A program made the position numbers and the translations under genes. From contig NZ_CP038810.1 in the NCBI RefSeq assembly GCF_004797125.1, positions 558,001-622,000 of the forward strand: a DNA stretch of 64,000 bases, written 5' to 3'. This document shows positions 43,817 to 51,392 of this stretch, piece by piece (position 1 is the stretch's first letter; each line of letters starts with the position of its first letter). This DNA is from Flavobacterium sangjuense (lineage in GTDB: Bacteria > Bacteroidota > Bacteroidia > Flavobacteriales > Flavobacteriaceae). Below the pieces are notes generated by a model that saw only the letters and a list, made by a program, of their open reading frames with translations, made no database searches and was not told where the DNA came from.

Positions 43817-44938
43817 ATGAGGATTAGAAAGTTTATACCCGTTTTCTTTGTTTTATTCGCAATTTTAGGGGCGAATGCACAAGCTAAAAAATACATAGTG
43901 CATACAGTTGCGTTCTACAATTTTGAGAATTTGTTTGATACAATTAATGAAGCAAATAATGATGAAGAATGGTTGCCAAACGGAGCTCAGAACTGGACTT
44001 CAGAAAAATACAAACAAAAACTACACAATTTAGCCAGAGTTTTATCTGAAATTGGAGTTGGGCCTGCAGAAGAACAGAAAAATCCAAATTCCCCAACATT
44101 AATTGGTGGTGTGGAAATCGAAAACAGACTCGTTTTGGAAGACCTGGTAAAAGAACCGGCTCTTATTGGTAAAGATTATGGGATTGTTCATTTTGATTCT
44201 CCGGATAAAAGAGGAATTGATGTAGCATTATTATATCAAAAGAAACATTTCAGACCTACAAGTTTCAAGAACATCCCTTTATTGATTTATAAAAATCAAC
44301 TGAATAATAATGCTAAAGATAAGAATGCTTCCGATGATGCTTCTGATGACAAATCAGAAATAGACAAAAATTTAGACCGGGTTTACACAAGGGATATTTT
44401 ATTGGTAACCGGTTTCCTTGATGGTGAAGAAGTTAACGTTATGGTAAATCACTGGCCTTCGCGCTCTGGTGGTGAGAAAAAAAGTTCGCCTTTCCGTGAA
44501 GCTGCAGGGAGATTAAACAGAAAAATAATGGATTCTATTTATAAAATAAACCCTAATGCGAAAATAATTACTATGGGTGATTTGAATGACGGGACCTATA
44601 ATAAAAGTGTGAAAGAAGGGATCGGAGCCAAACGCAAAAAAGAAGAAGTAAAACAATTCGGTATATACAATCCTTTTGAAGAAATGTTCTACAAAGGAAA
44701 CGCAACGCTTTTCTATCGTGATGCAGGAGATATTTTTGATCAAATCATGGTTTCTGAAACTTTTATTCAAAAAGATCTTTCTTCTTACCGCTACTGGAAA
44801 GCCGGAATATACAATAAACCCTATATGATAACAACTGTCGGACAGTATAAAGGATATCCGCTAAGGCATGGCGCGACCGAAATCGGATTTAGTGACCACT
44901 TCCCGGTTTATGTGTATCTGATTAAGGAAGTCAAATAA
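43817..44938 (+). CDS. secreted endonuclease/exonuclease/phosphatase-family protein
   Basis: A 373-residue exported metal-dependent phosphoesterase. After a signal peptide (FFVLFAILGANAQ) the EEP catalytic elements follow in order: VAFYNFENLFDT (Asn/Glu of the first strand), GGVEIENRLVLEDL (metal-binding Glu), DKRGIDVALLYQ, VNHWPSRSGG, TMGDLNDG (catalytic Asp/Asn pair) and GFSDHFPVYVYL (Asp-His). A Lys/Asp/Ser-rich insertion (about 160-182) is unusual but looks like a surface loop. It could cut DNA or RNA or remove phosphate from esters. Its divergent partner is a TonB receptor. A terminator follows. Confidence 0.92.
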   Translation: MRIRKFIPVFFVLFAILGANAQAKKYIVHTVAFYNFENLFDTINEANNDEEWLPNGAQNWTSEKYKQKLHNLARVLSEIGVGPAEEQKNPNSPTLIGGVEIENRLVLEDLVKEPALIGKDYGIVHFDSPDKRGIDVALLYQKKHFRPTSFKNIPLLIYKNQLNNNAKDKNASDDASDDKSEIDKNLDRVYTRDILLVTGFLDGEEVNVMVNHWPSRSGGEKKSSPFREAAGRLNRKIMDSIYKINPNAKIITMGDLNDGTYNKSVKEGIGAKRKKEEVKQFGIYNPFEEMFYKGNATLFYRDAGDIFDQIMVSETFIQKDLSSYRYWKAGIYNKPYMITTVGQYKGYPLRHGATEIGFSDHFPVYVYLIKEVK

Positions 44939-44950
44939 AAACATTAATAA

Positions 44951-44970
44951 AGGTTAGTTCGCGCTAACCT
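44951..44970 (+). terminator. intrinsic terminator of the EEP nuclease gene
   Basis: 7-bp stem AGGTTAG/CTAACCT (44951-44957, 44964-44970), 6-nt loop, T-run after it. Confidence 0.82.
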
Positions 44971-44983
44971 TTTTTATTTTTAG

Positions 44984-44991
44984 TAACTTCG
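44984..44991 (+). promoter_or_regulatory. -7 promoter box of the 3-HAO gene
   Basis: TAACTTCG (TAnnTTCG variant), 16 bases before the ATG. Confidence 0.5.
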
Positions 44992-45007
44992 TAAAAACAT
45001 TTTTTCC

Positions 45008-45544
45008 ATGGCAATACCAAAACCATTCAACCTAAATAAATGGATAGACGAAAACCGTCATTTATTAAAACCTCCTGTTGGCAACAAGAACATCTATGTT
45101 GATTCCGAAGATTATATCGTAATGATTGTGGCCGGTCCAAATGCCCGAAAAGATTATCACTACAACGAAACCGAAGAATTATTCTACCAGCTCGAAGGCG
45201 ATATCACCGTTTATGTTCAGGACAATGGCGAAAAGAAAGCAATGAAACTTTCGGCTGGCGATATGTATTTGCATCCGGCAAAAACGCCACACTCTCCCAA
45301 CAGAAGCGAGGGTTCCATTGGATTGGTAATCGAGCAAAAACGTGCCGGCACAAATGCAAAAGATGGCTTACTTTGGTTCTGTGACAACTGCAACCACAAA
45401 CTCTATGACGTCTATTTTCCGCTTACCGATATCGAAAAAGATTTTCTGCATCATTTTGAACATTTCTATAACTCAAAAGAACTGCGAACATGTGATAAAT
45501 GTGGAACCGTAATGGAAAGTGATCCTCGATTTACAGCCAAATAA
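45008..45544 (+). CDS. nbaC: 3-hydroxyanthranilate 3,4-dioxygenase
   Basis: Opens 3-hydroxyanthranilate to 2-amino-3-carboxymuconate semialdehyde, the branch point to quinolinate/NAD or to full tryptophan breakdown. The 178-residue cupin matches the well-studied Cupriavidus enzyme even in numbering: catalytic iron ligands His51, Glu57 and His95, and the rubredoxin-like second metal site Cys125, Cys128, Cys162 and Cys165 (CDNC, CDKC). Substrate-binding Arg47 and Arg99 are also present. It is probably monocistronic: its own promoter box lies upstream, and a palindromic repeat follows. The pathway's first enzyme is at 2.5-3.4 kb; intermediate enzymes are not in the window. Confidence 0.95.
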   Translation: MAIPKPFNLNKWIDENRHLLKPPVGNKNIYVDSEDYIVMIVAGPNARKDYHYNETEELFYQLEGDITVYVQDNGEKKAMKLSAGDMYLHPAKTPHSPNRSEGSIGLVIEQKRAGTNAKDGLLWFCDNCNHKLYDVYFPLTDIEKDFLHHFEHFYNSKELRTCDKCGTVMESDPRFTAK

Positions 45545-45548
45545 TTGT

Positions 45549-45647
45549 TAGGAGCTATTTCCAGCTGTCCACTATATCTTTTATAAATTGCCACGGGTTT
45601 AAACCCGTGGCAATTTATAAAAGGATGCCGTTCCCATCTGGGCTAAA
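45549..45647 (+). repeat. palindromic intergenic element, copy 2, with 44-base perfect palindrome
   Basis: Ends read TAGGAGCTATTTCCAGCTGT and GGATGCCGTTCCCATCTGGG followed by CTAAAA. The core 45579-45622 is a perfect palindrome with arms of 22 bases and no spacer. The ends match the copy at 5684-5741, whose core is a different hairpin. It lies between the 3-HAO and ALDH genes and begins 5 bases after the 3-HAO stop. Confidence 0.75.
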
Positions 45648-45663
45648 ATTCAAAATAAAGATT

Positions 45664-45671
45664 TACTTTTG
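45664..45671 (+). promoter_or_regulatory. -7 promoter box of the ALDH gene
   Basis: TACTTTTG, 25 bases before the ATG at 45696. Its terminal TTG is in frame with the gene and should not be taken as a start. Confidence 0.55.
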
Positions 45672-45695
45672 TCAAAATTTATAACACACATAATA

Positions 45696-47264
45696 ATGTC
45701 AACACTAACACAATCAACAATTGCACAACAATTCGGCATGACCGAAGCCTTGGAAGCTCTTGGAGTAAAAGCTATAAACGAAGGAACTTCTACAGGAAAT
45801 AACTGGTTTTCAAACGGAGACGTTTTCGAATCTTATTCACCTGTAGACGGTCAATTAATAGGAAAAGTAAAAGCATCAACCGCTGCCGATTATGAAAAAG
45901 TAATGCAATCAGCAACCGAAGCTTTCAAAACTTTTAAACTAATGCCGGCACCGCAACGTGGTGAAATCGTGCGTCAGTTTGGAGAAAAATTACGTAAAAA
46001 CAAAGAAGCTTTAGGAAAACTGGTTTCTTATGAAATGGGGAAATCTTTGCAGGAAGGTTACGGAGAAGTTCAGGAAATGATTGACATCTGCGATTTTGCT
46101 GTTGGTTTGTCACGTCAATTACACGGACTAACAATGCACTCCGAACGTCCTGGCCACAGAATGTACGAGCAATACCATCCGATGGGAATCGTTGGAATCA
46201 TTTCAGCATTTAACTTCCCTGTTGCTGTTTGGGCTTGGAACACAGCTTTAGCATGGATTTGCGGTGATGTTTGCGTTTGGAAACCATCTGAAAAAACTCC
46301 CTTATGTGGAATCGCATGTCAAAATATCATAGCCGAAGTATTGAAAGAAAACAATCTTCCTGAAGGAATTTCATGTTTGATTAACGGCGATTATAAAGTG
46401 GGCGAATTGATGACGCATGACAAAAGAATTCCTTTAGTTTCTGCAACAGGTTCTACTCGTATGGGTAAAATTGTAGCGCAGGCTTGTGCGGCTCGTTTAG
46501 GAAAATCGTTATTGGAACTTGGCGGAAACAACGCCATCATTGTAACTCCGGATGCTGATATCAAAATGACGGTTATCGGAGCCGTATTTGGAGCTGTTGG
46601 AACCGCAGGTCAACGTTGTACTTCTACACGTAGATTAATCATTCACGAAAGTATTTATGACAAAGTAAGAGATGCCATTGTTGGTGCTTATGGTCAGTTA
46701 CGAATCGGAAATCCATTAGACCAAAACAATCATGTTGGTCCGCTTATAGACAAGCACGCAGTTGAAATGTATAACAATGCACTAACAAAAGTTGTTGAAG
46801 AAGGTGGAAAAATATTAGTTGAAGGCGGCGTGCTGAATGGTGCAGGTTACGAAAGTGGCTGTTACGTTAAACCAGCAATTGCAGAAGCTAAAAATTCATT
46901 TGAAATTGTACAGCACGAAACGTTTGCGCCAGTTTTATATTTACTAAAATATTCCGGTGATGTTACCAATGCCATCGATGTTCAAAATGGCGTTGCTCAA
47001 GGTTTATCATCTGCTATCATGACAAACAATCTTCGCGAAGCAGAAGCATTTTTATCGGCTGCAGGTTCAGATTGCGGAATTGCCAATGTAAACATTGGAA
47101 CTTCCGGAGCTGAAATTGGTGGTGCTTTTGGTGGTGAAAAAGAGACAGGCGGTGGTCGTGAATCAGGTTCTGATGCTTGGAAAGTATATATGAGAAGACA
47201 AACAAATACAATCAATTATACTACTAGTTTGCCATTGGCACAGGGAATTAAATTTGATTTGTAA
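45696..47264 (+). CDS. ALDH7-type aldehyde dehydrogenase (alpha-aminoadipic semialdehyde / piperideine-6-carboxylate)
   Basis: NAD(P)-dependent oxidation of an aldehyde to an acid; the ALDH7 (antiquitin) branch acts on alpha-aminoadipic semialdehyde in lysine breakdown. The 522-residue form shows Asn173 (AFNFPVAVWAWN), Lys196 (WKPSEKTPL), Glu274 (LLELGGNNAI) and nucleophile Cys308 (GTAGQRCTSTRR). The ALDH7-specific ends VQEMIDICDFAVGLSRQLHG and FGGEKETGGGRESGSDAW are clear. Despite the 3-HAO neighbour, these point away from aminomuconate semialdehyde dehydrogenase. The start at 45696 avoids nine codons that overlap the promoter. A bidirectional terminator follows. Confidence 0.9.
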   Translation: MSTLTQSTIAQQFGMTEALEALGVKAINEGTSTGNNWFSNGDVFESYSPVDGQLIGKVKASTAADYEKVMQSATEAFKTFKLMPAPQRGEIVRQFGEKLRKNKEALGKLVSYEMGKSLQEGYGEVQEMIDICDFAVGLSRQLHGLTMHSERPGHRMYEQYHPMGIVGIISAFNFPVAVWAWNTALAWICGDVCVWKPSEKTPLCGIACQNIIAEVLKENNLPEGISCLINGDYKVGELMTHDKRIPLVSATGSTRMGKIVAQACAARLGKSLLELGGNNAIIVTPDADIKMTVIGAVFGAVGTAGQRCTSTRRLIIHESIYDKVRDAIVGAYGQLRIGNPLDQNNHVGPLIDKHAVEMYNNALTKVVEEGGKILVEGGVLNGAGYESGCYVKPAIAEAKNSFEIVQHETFAPVLYLLKYSGDVTNAIDVQNGVAQGLSSAIMTNNLREAEAFLSAAGSDCGIANVNIGTSGAEIGGAFGGEKETGGGRESGSDAWKVYMRRQTNTINYTTSLPLAQGIKFDL

Positions 47265-47280
47265 TAAAATCTAAACATAA

Positions 47281-47306
47281 AAAAGTCCCGAATCTTCGGG
47301 ACTTTT
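47281..47306. terminator. bidirectional intrinsic terminator
   Basis: 12-bp stem (47281-47292 with 47295-47306) closed by a tight loop, A-tract left and T-tract right. It separates the convergent ALDH and hypothetical genes. Confidence 0.88.
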
Positions 47307-47322
47307 TTTTAATCACACCAAA

Positions 47323-48144
47323 TTATTCATTAATATCTTTAAAAAATTTAGGCCCCACTTGATTCTGATTAAATCCAGTCATTACTCGTCCATATAGCAA
47401 TTCACTGTTTTTCGCACAGATAAAGAGTACAAATTTTAAATTTCTATAATTAATTACTTTTATAAATACGGCATCCTCATTTTGATCTTCGATAGCTTTT
47501 TCTATATTTTCAGTAGTTGTGAAAATAAATTTATGATTGTATATTTTTTTTAAACCCTCTTCGTGGTCAATATCATCTTTAAGATCGTTACGGGTTACAT
47601 AAAGTGTTTTGCTTTGTATTCTTTTTATGTTTCTTTCAGTCACTTCATCCAGATAATCTTTTAAATCAAGATCCTTTTTTTTATTCAAATCGAAAACAAA
47701 ATTAATTTCGCTTTGCATCATCTGTATTGAAAAAAGCATTTCCACAGGAGATATTTTATCCAGCTGTACCAACGACAACACATCTTTCGGGGTGTTTTTT
47801 TTATATTCTTTAAACATTGCAAGTTTTGTCACTCCGTATGCCATATTTAGTGCTCCTGTAGTACCTGCGGTTCTCGAAAAACTGTACTCAACCTGATCCA
47901 CAAAAAAAGAACCATCTCCTGTTAATTTTTCAACTTGATTTGGTTTGATCATTTCAAATTTATTGACTGTCCAATATTTTATTAAAATGTCATTAATAAT
48001 CTTATTGTACTTTTTATCACCAGACATTATAAAGTAAGTTGTTCCTTGTTTAAAAGATGCATACTCTCTAATATCCGTATTTACTTCCTGGCTATAGCAA
48101 TAGGAAGATAGTAGCAATAGAATAACGCTCAGTTTTTTGATCAT
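47323..48144 (-). CDS. secreted protein of unknown function
   Basis: A 273-residue protein with signal peptide (MIKKLSVILLLLSSYCYS) and no recognised domain. The mature part is rich in Lys, Asp and Asn, with alternating strands (TTYFIMSGDKKYNKIINDIL, NHKFIFTTTENIEKAIED, AVFIKVINYRNLKFVLFICA) and a middle helical stretch (LDLKDYLDEVTERNIKRIQS). It may be a periplasmic alpha/beta domain. It is probably transcribed alone; no good -7 box was found upstream, and its closest possible start is four codons further out. Confidence 0.7.
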   Translation of the reverse strand: MIKKLSVILLLLSSYCYSQEVNTDIREYASFKQGTTYFIMSGDKKYNKIINDILIKYWTVNKFEMIKPNQVEKLTGDGSFFVDQVEYSFSRTAGTTGALNMAYGVTKLAMFKEYKKNTPKDVLSLVQLDKISPVEMLFSIQMMQSEINFVFDLNKKKDLDLKDYLDEVTERNIKRIQSKTLYVTRNDLKDDIDHEEGLKKIYNHKFIFTTTENIEKAIEDQNEDAVFIKVINYRNLKFVLFICAKNSELLYGRVMTGFNQNQVGPKFFKDINE

Positions 48145-48251
48145 AATATTTATCAAGTTTAGTTAATTTGAATTTTTGATTTGTCTTACGCCAAATTCAT
48201 ACAAGTATATACAAATTTGATTGAAAAATCAATTTTAGGGTATTAATTAAA

Positions 48252-48280
48252 AAAAGCATCCCGATTTTCGGGACGCTTTT
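48252..48280. terminator. bidirectional intrinsic terminator after phnA
   Basis: Stem AAAAGC-TCCCGA / TCGGGA-GCTTTT with one internal mismatch, flanked by an A-tract and a T-tract. It lies about 60 bases past the phnA stop. Confidence 0.82.
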
Positions 48281-48340
48281 TAATTTGTGACAATTTGTTA
48301 AATCTGTGACTCGAGACCAAAGGTCGAACAGACGAAGTAT

Positions 48341-48922
48341 TTACTTCGTCTTCTTCACATACTGCGTTAAAATGACAATATGCTGTCCTTCAACTCTGCC
48401 TTCAATTTGGTCGGCATTGTCCCAAACTAATTTGATGTTGTGTACAGCTGCACCACGTTTTGCGGTAAAGTTGGCGCCTTTCACATCTAAATCTTTAATC
48501 AAAACAACAGAATCGCCGTCTTTTAAAATGTTTCCATTACCATCTTTATGCACAATCTTGCCATCTTCATCTTCGCCTTCTCCCGTTGCGCCAGCCCAAA
48601 CTAAGGTTTCATCATCAAGATACATCATGTCGAGCAAATCCTGAGGCCAGCCTTCTCCACGTAATCTGTTAAGCATACGCCATGCCACAACCTGTACGGG
48701 TTTGTTTTCATTCCACATACTATCACTAAGGCATCGCCAATGATTTGGGTCTGTTGGTGTCGTGTTTTCTATTTGGTTTTTGCAGGTTGTACATACCAAT
48801 ACAGAATTGTCAAGTGATATGGCTTCTTCTTTGGTTAAATGAATTCTTAAGTCTTCGGTTGAACCACACAATTCACATTTGGAACCGCTTCTGTCGTTTA
48901 ATCTTTGGTCGATAACGCTCAT
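48341..48922 (-). CDS. PhnA domain protein
   Basis: A 193-residue cytoplasmic protein of the PhnA family, which is named after a gene near the E. coli phosphonate operon but is not established as phosphonate-specific. The N-terminus has a zinc-ribbon-like pair (CELCGSTEDL at 16-25 and CTTCKNQ at 44-50). The C-terminal PhnA domain has the usual KDGNGNILKDGDSVVLIKDL and VEGQHIVILTQYVKK, an SH3-like fold. Between them is a Trp-rich region (HWRCLSDSMWNENKPVQVVAW). No phosphonate genes are nearby. It lies 3 bases after the small barrel gene and is probably co-transcribed with it. Confidence 0.9.
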   Translation of the reverse strand: MSVIDQRLNDRSGSKCELCGSTEDLRIHLTKEEAISLDNSVLVCTTCKNQIENTTPTDPNHWRCLSDSMWNENKPVQVVAWRMLNRLRGEGWPQDLLDMMYLDDETLVWAGATGEGEDEDGKIVHKDGNGNILKDGDSVVLIKDLDVKGANFTAKRGAAVHNIKLVWDNADQIEGRVEGQHIVILTQYVKKTK

Positions 48923-48925
48923 TCT

Positions 48926-49420
48926 TTATAAGTTAAAAGATGCTCCTATTTGAAACACGAATTGATTATTGTATTCTTCAAATCCCTGAATGTTTGAATC
49001 GTATTTTGCCAATGGAATTCCGGCCTCGGTATAAACGCCAAAACCTTCTGTAAAGAAATACCTGAAACCCAAATGCGCTCCGAAATTCCTTGTCCCTAAA
49101 TTCAATCCGGGATAGATATCCATCTTTTTATCCAATTTGAATACGTTTCCTAAATTGGCATTGAAACGCACTTTTGCATCAGCTCTATCGCCAAAATCAG
49201 GCTTAACACCTCCTGCTTCATCAACTGAAAGTAAGTAGGATGCAACAAATCCGTAGGACATATTTTCCCCAATACCAAAATCGGCAGAAAGATTAATTCC
49301 GGTTCCGTGATCCTGTACATTCAATCCAACTTGTGCTTTGATATCTCCTTTTCCTTTGTATGCTTGTGCATTTGCGAAACCTACCATAACGATTGCCGCT
49401 ATTGTGATTATTTTCTTCAT
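48926..49420 (-). CDS. small outer-membrane beta-barrel protein (DUF6646-like)
   Basis: A 164-residue secreted protein. The signal peptide ends at FANAQA; the mature protein has amphipathic strands (KAQVGLNVQDHGTGINLSADFG, MSYGFVASYLLSVD, FGAHLGFRYFFTEGFGVYTEAG) and a terminal strand QFVFQIGASFNL, as expected for a small barrel. The family name is from memory and less certain than the barrel fold. First gene of a pair with phnA. Confidence 0.75.
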   Translation of the reverse strand: MKKIITIAAIVMVGFANAQAYKGKGDIKAQVGLNVQDHGTGINLSADFGIGENMSYGFVASYLLSVDEAGGVKPDFGDRADAKVRFNANLGNVFKLDKKMDIYPGLNLGTRNFGAHLGFRYFFTEGFGVYTEAGIPLAKYDSNIQGFEEYNNQFVFQIGASFNL

Positions 49421-49477
49421 TTTAAAATCTATTTATTTTAACTTCGTTCAGTTCGGTCATTCTGACCTCGGGTGCTA

Positions 49478-49485
49478 CAAAAGTA
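49478..49485 (-). promoter_or_regulatory. -7 promoter box of the barrel-phnA pair
   Basis: TACTTTTG on the minus strand. The leader of about 50 nt contains a small inverted repeat GGTCA/TGACC (49455-49467). Confidence 0.5.
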
Positions 49486-49491
49486 GTTAAT

Positions 49492-50229
49492 TTAATTTCT
49501 TCCTTTCTCATTAAAATACAACACATTCAATGGTTCGCTTTGCCAAAATTCTTTAGTCTCAACATCCAAAATAGTTAATGGTCCTTTGAAAGCTGCTCCG
49601 GTGTCAATATTCCACACGCAGGCTTTTTGAATTGGAACAGTTTCCCCTATTCGCGTAACCGGAGTATGACCTATGTAAATTTCATCATATAATGTTAGTC
49701 GTTTTGGATAATTAAGACTGTGTTTAGCAAGCGATTGATCTAATGACAAAGCGGTTTCCCATAGCGTTCTGTCCCAATAAAACAATTTTGGAAAATATTC
49801 ATAATGAATGCCGTTCATATTTGTAAAACCAGCATGAATAAACAAACGGTTTTGATCATCCAAAAAATAATTTTTAAGTGATTTCAGAAAGTCAACATGA
49901 AGTTGCTTTGTTGCTTCAGAAACATTGGCATAAGCCAAAACTGTTGCTTCTCCGCCGTGATGGAACCACATACTTTCGTCAATATCTTTAGTGTTGCCAT
50001 CCAGCCAATCCAACAATAAATCGTCGTGATTTCCGCGGATGAAAATGCATTCCTGCTTCGAGTCCAAATCAATTAAATAATCTATCACTTGTGGCGATTC
50101 GCTCCAGCCATCAACATAATCACCAAGAAAAATCAAGGTATCATCTTTAGTGACATTTGCCCGTTCCATGATTTGATGCAATGCCCTCAATCCTCCATGG
50201 ATATCACCTATTACTAATTTTCTATGCAT
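49492..50229 (-). CDS. PPP-family metallophosphatase
   Basis: A 245-residue cytoplasmic phosphoesterase of the Ser/Thr-phosphatase/ApaH superfamily. Metal-binding motifs are complete: GDIHGG (Asp9, His11), GDYVDGW (Asp37), GNHDD (Asn67, His68), IHAGF and GHTPV. Substrates in this superfamily include phosphoproteins, diadenosine polyphosphates and capped RNA 5' ends; the sequence alone does not decide. Its start overlaps the AlbA_2 gene by 8 bases, so the two proteins are probably made together. Confidence 0.9.
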   Translation of the reverse strand: MHRKLVIGDIHGGLRALHQIMERANVTKDDTLIFLGDYVDGWSESPQVIDYLIDLDSKQECIFIRGNHDDLLLDWLDGNTKDIDESMWFHHGGEATVLAYANVSEATKQLHVDFLKSLKNYFLDDQNRLFIHAGFTNMNGIHYEYFPKLFYWDRTLWETALSLDQSLAKHSLNYPKRLTLYDEIYIGHTPVTRIGETVPIQKACVWNIDTGAAFKGPLTILDVETKEFWQSEPLNVLYFNEKGRN

Positions 50230-51373
50230 TGTTGGTATCGTATTTCATTTTTCTTAATATTCGCATCGCTTCTTTAAAACTCAAATATACGGTTGGATTC
50301 TTTTGAGCCTTTAAAAAAAGTTTGCAGTCGATCAGCTTTTGTTTTGCGTCATCAAAACCATTGAGATAACAAATCATCAAAATTGAAGGTAAGCTTTCCA
50401 AATCTTTTTCTTCGCGTTCGCTAAGCGACAATCCTTTTTCTAATTTATTAATTACTGCAATAGTAGCATTATAAATATGATGCAGCATTTTTTTGTTATA
50501 AGCCGGTGGCTCAAAAAGCAGTTTGGTTTCCATTTTATAATAACCATTATCAAAAAAATGAATGGTCAATTGTTCCAACGGATAATAACTGGTTTTGTCG
50601 TTTAGCCCAAGTGCCACATGCTCAATAATGGTAAAACTTTGCTCATCATAACTAATAGAAACTACATCAAGCGCTGAATAGAAAAGCTTCACCTGTTCGT
50701 TTATCAATTCAATATCAACACGGGAAAGATAAGTTGTGTCTCTGATTTTTTTTGGAACTCCTGCCCAACAAATCACAAACAATTCTTTAAAAACATTATA
50801 CTTTGACGTCATGTCTTTGTGGCGATTATTCATAAAATCAATTACGCCGTCCAACGTATAAGCGATGCTGTTTCGCGAACTGTTTTCGATGCTGATAACC
50901 GTTTCAATATTCTGTTTCGAATACGGGATTTTTTCTTCCGTAGGCATCGTGTTGCTTCCTACTCTGACAAAAACAGTATTCGCCAAAATCGTATGAATAT
51001 TTTTCTTGAAAAACGATGCCTTGTGTTTTGGTTTAATCGTCACCAAACCCACAACTTTGTCTTTTGGCAAATTGGGAAAAGGCACATTTTCGTATTGAAT
51101 TTTAGGCGGATTTTCCAAATAAGCATTCACCAAATTCTGAATACGGCTATCATCAAAAAAGTCATCACCTACGATTTCATTGTCTTGGTCTTCTACGCCA
51201 ACAACAATATAAGAATTATTGGAAGGATTGGAATTTGATAAAGCACAAATATGTTTCAAAAACTTGCCTTTTCCTTCTTTGGTGTGCAAGTTCAACTGGC
51301 GTTTTTTATCATAAAAACTGCACTCATCATTGTGAGCTAAAAGGTTTTTAATCAAAAGACGCTTATTAATCAT
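50222..51373 (-). CDS. AlbA_2 (Schlafen-like) domain protein
   Basis: A 383-residue cytoplasmic protein. The N-terminal AlbA_2 domain (about 13-150) shows the expected order: a start with ECSFYDKKRQLNLHTKEGKG, then FLKHICALSNSNPSNNSYIVVGVED, and RVGSNTMPTEEKI near its end. The rest (about 170-383) has no recognised domain but looks folded and mostly helical at the end. AlbA_2 domains occur in Schlafen-type RNases and in putative nucleic-acid-binding regulators; often such proteins are annotated as ATP-binding without proof. It lies between an aldo/keto reductase gene (19 bases upstream) and the PPP phosphatase gene (overlapping). Confidence 0.82.
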   Translation of the reverse strand: MINKRLLIKNLLAHNDECSFYDKKRQLNLHTKEGKGKFLKHICALSNSNPSNNSYIVVGVEDQDNEIVGDDFFDDSRIQNLVNAYLENPPKIQYENVPFPNLPKDKVVGLVTIKPKHKASFFKKNIHTILANTVFVRVGSNTMPTEEKIPYSKQNIETVISIENSSRNSIAYTLDGVIDFMNNRHKDMTSKYNVFKELFVICWAGVPKKIRDTTYLSRVDIELINEQVKLFYSALDVVSISYDEQSFTIIEHVALGLNDKTSYYPLEQLTIHFFDNGYYKMETKLLFEPPAYNKKMLHHIYNATIAVINKLEKGLSLSEREEKDLESLPSILMICYLNGFDDAKQKLIDCKLFLKAQKNPTVYLSFKEAMRILRKMKYDTNNA

Positions 51374-51392
51374 TTGGCTAAATTACAATCTT

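Noticed and set aside
45549..45647. Palindrome as an insertion sequence
   Set aside because: Only about 100 bases with no coding capacity and no visible target-site duplication; better described as a REP-like element.
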